From Caldilinea sp. CFX5 (GTDB taxonomy: Bacteria; Chloroflexota; Anaerolineae; Caldilineales; Caldilineaceae), in assembly GCA_021405325.1 (NCBI GenBank), contig QWII01000007.1, forward strand, positions 124,001-188,000: a stretch of DNA of 64,000 bases, written 5' to 3'. Below, piece by piece: positions 43,252 through 52,540 of this stretch; the stretch's first letter is position 1; each line of letters begins with the position of its first letter. Below the pieces are notes generated by a model. The model had not been told where the DNA came from, did not search any database, and saw nothing but the letters and a program-made list of their open reading frames with translations. The position numbers were made by a program, and so were the translations under genes.

Positions 43252-45585
43252 ATGCTCTTGACCAATCATCAAAAATGGCGACAGACGTTACTCTTTCAAA
43301 CCGCGACCTGGCTGATGGCCGCGCTGGGGGCGCTGACCCTGCTCTACAGCATCTTTTGGTTTTCCTGGTTGGCGCTAGTGCAAGCCCTGGTCTGTTGTGT
43401 GGGCGCCACCTTCCTTTGGTTTTATTGGCGCACTGTGCAACAGGATCTGCAGGCACGCAATGAGGAATTGCAACGGCTGTTACAAACCATGAATGAAGGG
43501 TTTTTGATTGTTGACGAGGGCGAAACCTTTGTCTACGTCAACGATAAATTTTGTGAGATTTCCGGTTACACGCGTGAAGAGTTGCTCAATCGCCGCAATG
43601 AAGAAGTCTTCCCCTATGACGATGCCAGTTTGGCAACGCTCCGCGGCCAAACGGCGCTGCGCGTGCAGAATCAACGATCAACCTATGAGGTAAATACAAA
43701 ACGCAAAGATGGTTCGCCGCTCATGCTCCAAATTTCTGCGATGTCCAAATTTGATGAGCAGGGAAACTATCGCGGCGCTATCTGTGTGACCACCGATATT
43801 ACCAAGCGCAAGGCCGCTGAAGCAGCCTTAATCGCAGAACGCGCGCGCCTGAGCCAGTGGGTGGACGAGCGTACGGCCAGCTTGCAAGCCGCCACCCATG
43901 CCCTGGAACAAGAGCTGGCCGAACGCAAGCAGATGGAACATGCCTTGCGCGCCGCCGAAGAGGAATATCGCGCCCTCTTTGACAATGTGCCGATTGGCAT
44001 CTACCGCTCCAGCCTCGATGGTCGCCAGTTGCGCGCCAATCCGGCGTTGGCTGCGCTGAACGGGTATGGCTCCGAAGCGGAAATGGTGGCCGTCATTGCG
44101 GATATTGGCCGTGAATGGTATGTCGAGCCGAGCCGCCGCCTCGACTTTCAACACATTTTGGAAGACCAGGGCAGCGTCAGCAATTTTGAATCGGAGATCT
44201 ATCGTCACAAGACGCGCGAACGCATCTGGATCGCCGAATCGGCCATTCTGGTGCGTGACGCGCACGGCCAGCCCTTATATTATCAAGGCACGGTGCAGGA
44301 CATCACCAAGCGCAAAGAGGTCGAAGAAGAGCAGGCGCGGTTGATCACCCAGTTTGCCAAAGTGGCCCGGCTCAAGGATGAGTTCCTGGCCAGCATGAGC
44401 CATGAATTGCGGACGCCGCTCAATAGCATTTTGGGCATGACCGAAGCGTTACAAGATCAAGTCTATGGCGATGTGACGCCACGCCAGCGGAAGGCGCTCA
44501 CCGCCATTGACGCCAGCGGTCGCCATCTGCTTTCGTTGATCAATGACATTCTCGATCTGGCAAAAATTGAGTCAGGGCAGGTGGAGTTGAGCTACTCGAC
44601 AGTGGATGTGGAATCACTCTGCCAGTCGACGTTGCGTCTGGTGCAACCGACGGCTGAGAAAAAGCGCATCACCCTGACCGCCGTCCTTGATCCGGCGGTG
44701 AAGACAATGCAGGCCGATGGTCGCCGGTTGAAACAGATCTTGCTCAACTTGTTAAGCAATGCGGTCAAATTTACGCCCGAAGCCGGCGCCATCAAGCTGG
44801 AAATCAGCGGCCAGCAGGCCGCCGAACCGGTGGTGCAATTTGTCGTAAGCGACACCGGTGTAGGCATCCCGCAGGAGGCCATCGCCCATCTCTTCCAGCC
44901 CTTTATCCAGGTCGATAGCAGCCTGTCCCGCCAGTATGACGGCACCGGGTTGGGACTGGCGCTGGTCTATCGCATGGTGGCGATGCACGGCGGCACGGTA
45001 ACGGTCGCCAGTGAAGTTGGCCAGGGCAGCCGCTTTACCGTGACGCTCCCCTGGCGAGCTGCCGGTGAACTGCCGCCGCTGACGCCTGATGAACCGCCCA
45101 CGGTGTTGTCGAGCGAAAACGTTGCTGTGGCGAAAGAGGCGGCGGTTGGCTTGGCAACGCTGCCGTCCACGCCAGCGCTAGGCCCGGCGCGCTTGGCGGA
45201 AACGAGCCGTTTGCCTCTGATTTTGCTGGCCGAAGATAACCCGATCACCGTCAAAGCGGTCAGCGATTTTCTGCGCTATAAAGGCTATCAAGTCGAGACC
45301 GCCAGTGATGGCGCCCAGGCATTGACCATGGCGCAAGCCCTACACCCGGCCCTGATCTTAATGGATATGCAAATGCCGTCAATGGATGGCTTGGAGGCGA
45401 CACGGCGGCTGCGTGCTGATCAGATGCTTTCGACCATCCCAGTGATCGCGTTTACGGCGATGGCCATGCCTAATGACCAAGCGCGCTGCACTGCCGCCGG
45501 CGTTGACGCCTATCTGAGCAAGCCGGTCAGTTTGAGCCACCTGCAATCAACCATTGAACGCTTTTTGCGTGTGGATGAGCAGTAG
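43252..45585 (+). CDS. Hybrid sensor histidine kinase (2 TM, 2 PAS, HisKA, HATPase, REC)
   Basis: A 777-residue inner-membrane sensor. Two adjacent helices (residues about 15-62: LMAALGALTLLYSIFWFSWL, LVQALVCCVGATFLWFYW) anchor it with hardly any external loop. PAS domains at about 75-190 and 240-350, HisKA with phospho-His H384 (SMSHELRTPLN), HATPase with N box NLLSNAVKFT and G boxes DTGVGI and GTGLGLAL, and a receiver at about 660-775 with D705 in LILMDMQMPSMDG. Senses an internal or membrane signal through PAS. The gene ends inside a GTAGGGGC hairpin. No output regulator follows directly. Confidence 0.92.
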   Translation: MLLTNHQKWRQTLLFQTATWLMAALGALTLLYSIFWFSWLALVQALVCCVGATFLWFYWRTVQQDLQARNEELQRLLQTMNEGFLIVDEGETFVYVNDKFCEISGYTREELLNRRNEEVFPYDDASLATLRGQTALRVQNQRSTYEVNTKRKDGSPLMLQISAMSKFDEQGNYRGAICVTTDITKRKAAEAALIAERARLSQWVDERTASLQAATHALEQELAERKQMEHALRAAEEEYRALFDNVPIGIYRSSLDGRQLRANPALAALNGYGSEAEMVAVIADIGREWYVEPSRRLDFQHILEDQGSVSNFESEIYRHKTRERIWIAESAILVRDAHGQPLYYQGTVQDITKRKEVEEEQARLITQFAKVARLKDEFLASMSHELRTPLNSILGMTEALQDQVYGDVTPRQRKALTAIDASGRHLLSLINDILDLAKIESGQVELSYSTVDVESLCQSTLRLVQPTAEKKRITLTAVLDPAVKTMQADGRRLKQILLNLLSNAVKFTPEAGAIKLEISGQQAAEPVVQFVVSDTGVGIPQEAIAHLFQPFIQVDSSLSRQYDGTGLGLALVYRMVAMHGGTVTVASEVGQGSRFTVTLPWRAAGELPPLTPDEPPTVLSSENVAVAKEAAVGLATLPSTPALGPARLAETSRLPLILLAEDNPITVKAVSDFLRYKGYQVETASDGAQALTMAQALHPALILMDMQMPSMDGLEATRRLRADQMLSTIPVIAFTAMAMPNDQARCTAAGVDAYLSKPVSLSHLQSTIERFLRVDEQ

Positions 45586-45612
45586 GGGCGACCGCAAGGG
45601 TACGCCCCTACT
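45581..45612. terminator. GTAGGGGC hairpin between convergent kinase genes
   Basis: AGTAGGGGCG (45581-45590) and CGCCCCTACT (45603-45612), 10-bp perfect stem, loop 12. The kinase stop TAG (45583-45585) is in the left arm, and the opposing kinase gene ends at 45622. Confidence 0.55.
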
Positions 45613-45621
45613 GAATGCCGG

Positions 45622-47254
45622 CTACCTGCGGCAGTGCGTCTGAATGATGGTTGCCAGTTGTTTGAAATTGAGCGGCCTGACCAGTGTCGCGGTTGCGCCG
45701 ACCTGTTGCCAGAGTGGTTCATGCCCCGGTGTTTGTACCGTCGTCAGCACCAGCAGCGGTGGTGGCGACGCCGGTGTTACCATGCGCAACTGGTGGACAG
45801 TCTCTAATAGACTATAGTCAGGCAGCGGCGCTTCAATGAGAAGCAGATCAGGCGGCATGGGGCTGGTTAGGGCCAGGGCGTTGCGTAACTCGGCGGCGGC
45901 GGCCACCGCAATGCCATACGGGCGTAACCCGCTGGTCAGTTGTTGGGCGGTGGTGGCATCGGCGGTCAGCGCTAATACGTGGAGTGACGATTGTTCTGTA
46001 CATGGCTCTTCTGTACATGGCTCTTCTGTGCATGGCGCCGGCGTCATGTCGCTTGAAGACGCTGCCGCGGCTTGCCAAGGGAGCGCGACCGTAAAGCGAC
46101 TGCCCTGCCCTTCCCTGCTTTCGAGGGTGATGCCGTTTGGTATCCAGTTGGATAAAGGGTTGGAAAATCTTTGCGCTTTCCGCACCGGCGATCCCAATGC
46201 CGGTGTCCCATACCGTCAGCCGTAGCGCTTCGTGCGCGCTGTCCCCTGTCACGGTCAGACCAACGGCGCCTCCCTCCGGGGTGAACTTGATGCCATTCGA
46301 GAGGAGATTGACCAGAATCTGGCGCAACCGCTGCTCATCCGCCCAGACCCACGCAATGTTGTCGTCATTGGCATAGCTCAACGTGATCTGTCTGCTCTTG
46401 GCTAACTCCTGGACCATCTGGAGGCTGTGGGTACAGACCGTTTCCACCGTCACCCGTGCCGGATGCAGCGTAAGTTTTCCCGCCTCCATCTTGGCCACGT
46501 CCAGAATATCATTGACCAGCCCCAGTAAATGGCGCCCACTACGCCGGAGCCGACTTAACGCTTCGCCCTGGCGTGGCGTGGCGGCGCCGTAAATCCCTTC
46601 TTGCAAGGACTCGGCAATGGTCAAGATCACACTGAGCGGGGTGCGAATTTCGTGGCTGACATTGGCTAAAAATTCACCGGTGTGGCGGCTGCTCGCCACC
46701 AACTCTTTGTTGACTTTGCTGAGAATCGCTTCGCGCTCTTTTTGCGCAGAAATATCGACGAGCAGCCCATCGCGCCAGCCGGCGGCGCCGCTTTCCGGTA
46801 CAATCACCCGGCCCTGATCCACGACCCAGCGCACGCCGCCATTGGCATCGATGATGCGATATTCGAGCTTGTAGGGTTGTCGCTGGGCAATGGCTTGCTG
46901 AAGTTGCTGCGCAACCCGGTTGCAATCTTCCGGCGCCACTAGATCGGCCAGCGCGCAGCGTTGACCGCCAACAAAAGCGTCCGCCCCATACCCGGTCAAC
47001 GCTGCACAGCCGGCGCTGACAAAGAGTGCTGTTCCTGCCTCATCCAGTGCGCAACGGTAGAGCAGCGTGGGCAGGTTATCAAGCAGGCTTTGGTCGTGAG
47101 CTGCCTCTTCTGCTGCCGTGTCAGGCAGTTGTTGGCGTCCGCTATTGTAATAGAGCGGCGGGGGCGCCTCGCCATAAGAGCGCGTTGAACTTTTGTTTAG
47201 CAACGGCGGTTGCATCACTGGACGGTTGGGTGCTTCTACTTTTGGGGTTTCCAT
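45622..47254 (-). pseudogene. Broken hybrid histidine kinase (deletion of ATP-binding G2 box, frameshift)
   Basis: From ATG 47254 the frame encodes a PAS domain (residues about 50-175), HisKA with LANVSHEIRTPLSVILTIAE, N box NLLSNGIKFT and G1 box WDTGIGIAGAESAKIFQPFI, then loses sense after IQLDTK near 46150. The correct sequence resumes in another frame (NGITLESREGQGSRFTVALP) and runs to a receiver-like domain ending at 45622. The stretch expected between them, with the GTGLGL box, is missing: about 30 residues deleted. The receiver also has Glu for the phospho-acceptor Asp (LLLIEAPLPD). A run TEEPCTEEPCTEQ comes from 15-bp repeats. Unlikely to signal. Confidence 0.75.
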
Positions 47255-47265
47255 TGCATCTAGCC

Positions 47266-48762
47266 TTACCCTTCGGGACGGTCTGCGGTAACGTCATGCG
47301 CAATGAAGGCGCGTAAATCTTCACTCAATTGGATCAGCGAGGGTTCATGGAGATACATCATGTGTCCCGCTGTGTAATAGGTCATTACAATGTTGCGTTG
47401 TAAGGTTGCATTCAGCGCCAGATGATGAAAGGTATATTCGGTGGCAAAATAGGGCGTCGCCAGGTCATAGTAGCCATTGGCGACCAACACCCGCAAAAAC
47501 GGGTTCTTGCTCATGGCGCTGCGCAACGTTTCGGCCACGTTGACATATTGATTTTGATGGCTGCTGTAATCCCAAGTTTCATAGAGACCGGTCAAAATTT
47601 CATAGGGCAGGTCGCTGGCAAAGTTCAAGTCACGCCGCACATAATCGTTCAACGTGGCTGTATATGGCCCCTGAATGGCGGCATAGCTCGGATCAAATTC
47701 AAAGTGTTCACCGGCAGCGTCGCGATCAATGCCCTGAAAGCGCGTATCCAGGCGACCGACGGTACGCCGCTCGCTGCGCAAAAGTTCTTTGACAAAACGA
47801 TGGATCTCAATGCGCAGATTGGTCTCCTCGATGTAGGTAGGCGTCAAGCCGGTGTAGGCCGCCAGTTGTTGGACAATCTGTTGCCGTTCGGCGGCGGGCA
47901 GGCGATCGCCTTGCAACAAGGCCAGGGCATAATCACGCAGGGCAAAGGCTTCGACCGCAGCCAGGAAGGCTTGGCGATCTTGACCCGCGGCGAGTGTCAC
48001 CTTGTTATGGTACAACGCCGTCGCGGCATAGGTGGGCAGGAAGAGCAGAAAGGGCAGATCGTTGCCCAGGTCAAACCGGGCGGTCTGAAAATCCAAGATC
48101 ACCGAGACAAGCATCAACCCATTGAGATACATGCCGTACCGGTCTTGCAAATAGCCGGCCAACCCGGCAGCGCGCGTCGTGCCGTAACTTTCACCGATGA
48201 GAAATTTGGGCGAATTCCAGCGCTGATAGCGGGTGACATAGAGGCGAATAAAATCGCCGACCGAGGCAATATCCTTTTGCAGACCATGAAATTGCTTGGC
48301 CTCTTCCCCCGGCGCCGGACGACTGTAGCCGGTGCTGACCGGATCGACAAAGACCAGATCACTGCTCTGGAGCAGCGTATATTCGTTGGTGGTCAACCGA
48401 TAGGGTGGCGGGGCAATCTTGTCTACGTCCCCGCTGAGCACTCGTTTCGGCCCAAGGACACCGAGGTGCAACCAGACCGACGACGAACCCGGCCCGCCGT
48501 TAAAGGAGATGGTCAACGGTCGCGTGCTGACATCCGCTACATCTTTCTTCGTATAGGCAATGAAGAAGATTTTGGCTTTGGCCTTGCCCTCCTCATCTTT
48601 CATCACCATGACGCCGGTGGTCGCCGTATAGTGCAGCACCTGGCCGGCAATGACGATTTCGTGTTCGGTGACAACAATCTCATCCTTGACCTCAGGGGGG
48701 GCGGGTGGGACTTTGCTCTCCGGCTGCACTGCTTTGCTTTCATTATTTTTTTCGTTTGCCAT
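47266..48762 (-). CDS. Serine carboxypeptidase-like peptidase S10
   Basis: A 498-residue alpha/beta-hydrolase-fold peptidase. Landmarks: oxyanion-hole segment ISFNGGPGSSSVWLHLG, nucleophile S192 in LIGESYGTTRAAG, catalytic Asp in VANGYYDLATPYFA, and His in YYTAGHMMYLHE near the C terminus. The first 25 residues are polar and Lys/Glu-rich, and no signal peptide is visible, although bacterial relatives are often exported. Starts just after PurD's 3' end. Confidence 0.9.
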   Translation of the reverse strand: MANEKNNESKAVQPESKVPPAPPEVKDEIVVTEHEIVIAGQVLHYTATTGVMVMKDEEGKAKAKIFFIAYTKKDVADVSTRPLTISFNGGPGSSSVWLHLGVLGPKRVLSGDVDKIAPPPYRLTTNEYTLLQSSDLVFVDPVSTGYSRPAPGEEAKQFHGLQKDIASVGDFIRLYVTRYQRWNSPKFLIGESYGTTRAAGLAGYLQDRYGMYLNGLMLVSVILDFQTARFDLGNDLPFLLFLPTYAATALYHNKVTLAAGQDRQAFLAAVEAFALRDYALALLQGDRLPAAERQQIVQQLAAYTGLTPTYIEETNLRIEIHRFVKELLRSERRTVGRLDTRFQGIDRDAAGEHFEFDPSYAAIQGPYTATLNDYVRRDLNFASDLPYEILTGLYETWDYSSHQNQYVNVAETLRSAMSKNPFLRVLVANGYYDLATPYFATEYTFHHLALNATLQRNIVMTYYTAGHMMYLHEPSLIQLSEDLRAFIAHDVTADRPEG

Positions 48763-48799
48763 GAAAATTTACTCTTCGATGATAAGTCCATTTAAGTGC

Positions 48800-50068
48800 T
48801 TACCGAAATCGGTAGGCGATGTCGCGCCGATATTGGGCGCCGGTGAAGTGAATCTGACGGACGCCGTGATAGGCTTGATTGGCGGCCAGCGTCAAGGTGT
48901 CGCCGACGCCGGTGACGGCCAACACCCGCCCGCCGGCATTGACCAGCCGTTGATCGACCACTTTCGTGCCGGCGTGAAAGACGGTGGCGCCGGTTTTCTC
49001 CGCTTCGGCAATGCCGCTGATCTCAAAGCCGGTTTCCGGTTCTTCCGGGTAGCCGCGCGAGGCCATCACCACCGTCACTGCCGCTCCTTTGGCCCACTGG
49101 GGTTTGACCTGGTCGAGCGTGCCGTTCATAGCAGCTTGCACCAACGCCAGCAGGTCGCTTTGGAGCAAGGGCAGGATCACCTGGGTTTCGGGATCACCCA
49201 GCCGGCAGTTAAATTCCAAAACCTTGGGGCCGCCGGCGGTCAACATCAACCCGGCATAGAGAACGCCTTGATAGGGCGTGCCCTCGGCGGCCATGCCGGC
49301 CAGGGTCGGCAACAGGATCTCCTGCGTCACCCGCGCCAATAGCGCCGGGGTGGCGGCCGGCGCCGGGGCAAAAGCGCCCATGCCACCGGTGTTGGGGCCG
49401 CGATCACGGTCTAACAACCGCTTATGATCCTGTGCTGCCGGTAAGAGGAGCACATGCCGGCCGTCGCAAAAGGCCAATACCGACAACTCTTCCCCGCGCA
49501 AACGCTCTTCCAGCACTACCTCTTCCCCGGCGCGGCCAAAGCGGCCATCAAGCAACATGGCTTTGACCGTCTCCGCCGCTTCATCCAGTGTCTCCGGCAG
49601 GATCACCCCCTTGCCGGCGGCCAGACCACTCGCCTTCACCACCGGCGGCTCATCCTGCCCTCGCAGATAGCGCATGGCGTCATCAAAATCGGTAAAGCTG
49701 ACCGACTGGGCCGTCGGGATGCCGTGGCGTTGGAGAAAGGCTTTGGCAAACGCTTTTGACCCTTCCAGCCGCGCCGCGGCCTGGGTTGGGCCAAAAATCG
49801 CCAACCCCGCCGCCCGAAAGTGATCGACAATGCCTTCGACCAACGGCGCTTCCGGGCCGACAATGGTCAGATCAATGGCCTGTTGCTGGGCAAAGTCGCG
49901 CAACTGGGCAAGCGCCGTGGCCTCAATCGGCACGGTTTGTGTCTTCGGCAAACCGCGCAGCCCCCCATTCCCCGGCGCGACAAAGATCGCCTGCACCTGC
50001 GATGATTGCGTCAATTTCCAGGCAATGGCATGTTCCCGCCCGCCATTGCCCACGATCAGAACGCGCAT
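48800..50068 (-). CDS. purD: Phosphoribosylamine-glycine ligase
   Basis: A 422-residue ATP-grasp enzyme of purine synthesis joining 5-phosphoribosylamine and glycine. N-terminal MRVLIVGNGGREHAIAWKL, VVKASGLAAGKGVILPETLD (ATP-grasp), LLPAAQDHKRLLDRDRGPNT plus GGMGAFAPA, and KVLEFNCRLGDPETQVILPL are the standard PurD signatures. Complete at both ends. No other pur genes are nearby. The start is 24 bases from an octamer array that also covers the end of the next kinase. Confidence 0.96.
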   Translation of the reverse strand: MRVLIVGNGGREHAIAWKLTQSSQVQAIFVAPGNGGLRGLPKTQTVPIEATALAQLRDFAQQQAIDLTIVGPEAPLVEGIVDHFRAAGLAIFGPTQAAARLEGSKAFAKAFLQRHGIPTAQSVSFTDFDDAMRYLRGQDEPPVVKASGLAAGKGVILPETLDEAAETVKAMLLDGRFGRAGEEVVLEERLRGEELSVLAFCDGRHVLLLPAAQDHKRLLDRDRGPNTGGMGAFAPAPAATPALLARVTQEILLPTLAGMAAEGTPYQGVLYAGLMLTAGGPKVLEFNCRLGDPETQVILPLLQSDLLALVQAAMNGTLDQVKPQWAKGAAVTVVMASRGYPEEPETGFEISGIAEAEKTGATVFHAGTKVVDQRLVNAGGRVLAVTGVGDTLTLAANQAYHGVRQIHFTGAQYRRDIAYRFR

Positions 50069-50091
50069 GGTTTTCCTCTCTGTTTATCTCT

Positions 50092-50245
50092 AAGTAAACA
50101 AGACCGGCAGACAAGAAGGCCGGAAGACAAGAAGATAATTCCCTTTTGTCTCTCTGTCTCGTCGCTTTGCTACCGCTCCCGCTCCCCTTCTTCTTGTCTT
50201 CCCGTCTTTTTGTCTTCTTGTCTTCTTGTCTTCTTGTCTGCCTCG
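50092..50245. repeat. Octamer array CTTCTTGT with inverted arms overlapping a coding end
   Basis: Left AAGACAAGAAGGCCGGAAG-type units (50109-50134) and right CTTCTTGT, CTTCCCGT, CTTTTTGT, CTTCTTGT x3 (50190-50240). The right arm lies inside the 3' end of the kinase gene that stops at 50170, encoding its DKKTRRQEDKKTGRQEE tail. Confidence 0.85.
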
Positions 50246-52419
50246 CGTCGTAGCGCCCGCCGGCCGCGCTTGGCAAGCTGATCGCTCCGCAGGCGATAGC
50301 GCTCTAAAACGCTCAAAATATCACCGGTGCGGATGGGTTTGGTCAGGAAGTCCTCCATCCCTGCTTGGCGGCAACGCTCTTCGTCTTCGCTGAGGGCGGC
50401 GGCGGTCAGCGCGACAATGTAGGGTTGCTGCTCGATCAACTCATCGTTGAGGATCTGTTTGGTCGCCTCAATGCCATCCATACCAGGCATGTGAATATCC
50501 ATCAAAATGACATCATACGGTTGGCGTCGCACAGCCCGCACCGCATCGGCGCCATTGTTGACCACGTCGGCATGGTAGCCCAGCCGCTCTAGCATTCGCA
50601 GCGCCACCTTTTGGTTGATCACATTATCTTCCACCAACAAAATTGTAAGCGCCCGCCGGTGTTGGATACGATTGGCCGCTGTGGGGGTGGGGACAGAGGT
50701 TGGCGTGGCGGCCAGCGTGGTGTCAAAATGGCGAATCAGGGCGTCATGCAGATCCGCCGGCTTGATCGGCTTGTATAACACCGCCGTCAAATTGAGACCG
50801 CGACTCTGCTGCTGGGTAATGCTCTTGCCGGTTGGTGTGAGTAACATAAGCGGCGTGTCGCGCAGCGGGGTAAAGCGGCGGAGCTCCCGCACCATCTCCA
50901 GATTTTCCATCTCCGGCAGGGTGGTATCGACCAGCACGATGTCGATCTCGCGGCCTTGTTGAATATAGGTCAGCGCTTCGTCCTGCCCGTTGGCCTCCAG
51001 CGGCACCATGTCCCAATTCAGCAGATGACGGCGCAACACATGGCGATTGGTCACATTGTCGTCAATGATCAGCACCCGCTGCCCAACCAGCGCCGGATGG
51101 ACGCCCGGTAGATGGGCCGGCTCATGCTCGGCGGCTTCGGCTTGAATGGTAAAGTGAAAAGTCGAGCCGGCCCCTTCCTTGCTGTCCACCCATAGCTCAC
51201 CCCCCATCATCTCCGTCAACTGTTTGCTGATCACCAGTCCCAGCCCGGTGCCGCCGCGATTGGCCGCCGCCCGGCTCAGTTGGGTAAAGGAGCGGAAGAG
51301 ATGGGGCAACTGGTGACCGGCAATGCCGATGCCGGTATCGCGCACGCGGAAGTGCAGTTCATACCCCTGCCGCTGATTGCGTCTGGCCCCAATATGCACA
51401 AAGACTTCACCCTGGTCCGTGTATTTGATGGCATTGGAGAGCAGATTGACCAGAATCTGGCGCAGCCGCAACGCATCGCCGGTGAGCTTGTTCGGCACGC
51501 CATCTTCTACCAGGTAAATCAACTCCAACCCCTTTTGCCCGGCCTGCGGCGCCAGCAGATCGATGGCGCCTTCCACCGTGCGGCGCAAATCAAAGGGTTG
51601 GAGATCCAGACTCATGTTGCCCGATTCGATCTTGGAGAAATCCAAAATCTCGTTGACAATGGTCAATAACGACTCGCTACTGTTGCGAATGGTGTCGGCA
51701 AAATCACGCTGTTCTTCGCTTAAGTCACTGTCCAGCAAGAGATGGGTCATGCCGATAACGCCATTCATCGGTGTGCGAATTTCGTGGCTCATGTTCGCCA
51801 GAAACATACGCAAGCGCTGTTCCGCCTGGCGCGATTGTTGTTCGGCATGGTTGCGCATATCTTCAAAAAACCAACAGAAGATGGCAATGGCGATCAACGA
51901 CAGCGGCGCCGAAAGCAGTAAATTGGCGGTCGCCGATTGCGGCGTCCATAAGGGGCTGCTGGCTGGGAAAGTATGCTCACCGGCAACGAGCGCCGCAAAA
52001 AGCCAATAACTGCCCCCCGATAGGAGCGCTAACCCAATGCCCCACCAGCGCCCCAGCACAAAGGCGGCGAATACCACGATGAGGGGATACCAGACGTAGA
52101 AGACAGGATCGTTTCCCCGCTGAAAGTAGGTGAGGGTTAGCAGAAAGGCATACTGTTCGGCGACAAAGAGAAAACCGGCCAATTTGAGCGAGTGCGTATG
52201 GCGCAGTATGGTCAGGTTGAAAAGATACAATAGGCCGGCGCCCAAGGTCAGCGTGCCTAACAGGAACCTTTCACGGGGCAGTAGCACCAGCAGCGCGGTG
52301 GCAACAAGAAAGAGACCTGTTACCACAATGGTCAGGGTGAGGTAGTGCAAGATATAGGCATCCCGCCCGGACATGGTCGGGAATTTTGCGCCTAGGATCG
52401 CTCGAAAAAGCTTTTGCAT
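50170..52419 (-). CDS. Hybrid sensor histidine kinase with two receivers
   Basis: A 749-residue protein. Residues 25-190 hold about six membrane helices (TLTIVVTGLFLVATALLVLL and others) without a clear sensor fold. HisKA with H212 (ANMSHEIRTPMNGVIGM), HATPase (NLLSNAIKYT, DTGIGI, GTGLGL), receiver 1 with IDIVLVDTTLPEMENLE and receiver 2 with DVILMDIHMPGMDGIEATK follow. The final 25 residues (READKKTRRQEDKKTGRQEE) are encoded by the CTTCTTGT octamer array, so the natural stop was apparently displaced. This is the BarA-like layout, lacking an Hpt domain. Confidence 0.9.
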   Translation of the reverse strand: MQKLFRAILGAKFPTMSGRDAYILHYLTLTIVVTGLFLVATALLVLLPRERFLLGTLTLGAGLLYLFNLTILRHTHSLKLAGFLFVAEQYAFLLTLTYFQRGNDPVFYVWYPLIVVFAAFVLGRWWGIGLALLSGGSYWLFAALVAGEHTFPASSPLWTPQSATANLLLSAPLSLIAIAIFCWFFEDMRNHAEQQSRQAEQRLRMFLANMSHEIRTPMNGVIGMTHLLLDSDLSEEQRDFADTIRNSSESLLTIVNEILDFSKIESGNMSLDLQPFDLRRTVEGAIDLLAPQAGQKGLELIYLVEDGVPNKLTGDALRLRQILVNLLSNAIKYTDQGEVFVHIGARRNQRQGYELHFRVRDTGIGIAGHQLPHLFRSFTQLSRAAANRGGTGLGLVISKQLTEMMGGELWVDSKEGAGSTFHFTIQAEAAEHEPAHLPGVHPALVGQRVLIIDDNVTNRHVLRRHLLNWDMVPLEANGQDEALTYIQQGREIDIVLVDTTLPEMENLEMVRELRRFTPLRDTPLMLLTPTGKSITQQQSRGLNLTAVLYKPIKPADLHDALIRHFDTTLAATPTSVPTPTAANRIQHRRALTILLVEDNVINQKVALRMLERLGYHADVVNNGADAVRAVRRQPYDVILMDIHMPGMDGIEATKQILNDELIEQQPYIVALTAAALSEDEERCRQAGMEDFLTKPIRTGDILSVLERYRLRSDQLAKRGRRALRREADKKTRRQEDKKTGRQEEGERER

Positions 52420-52470
52420 AGGATCGGGTCGGGGTATGGGTACGGCAAGGCGCTATTCTACGCTGTCTGT

Positions 52471-52517
52471 AATTACCAAGCCGGTCACGGACCGGCTGAG
52501 AACAGGCTTGGTAGTTA
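52471..52517. repeat. Nested palindrome sharing the CCGGTYACGGACCGGCTG core
   Basis: Outer GTAATTACCAAGCC with GGCTTGGTAGTTAC (one mismatch) and inner AGCCGGTC-acg-GACCGGCT. The 18-mer at 52481-52498 matches 3426-3443 at 17 positions. Lies between the glutamine cyclotransferase 3' end and the kinase start. Confidence 0.55.
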
Positions 52518-52540
52518 CCGATGTCTTTAAAAATAGATCC

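Noticed and set aside
47422..48795. Plus-strand open frame of 457 codons opposite the S10 peptidase
   Set aside because: Shadow of the peptidase, which has all catalytic motifs on the other strand.
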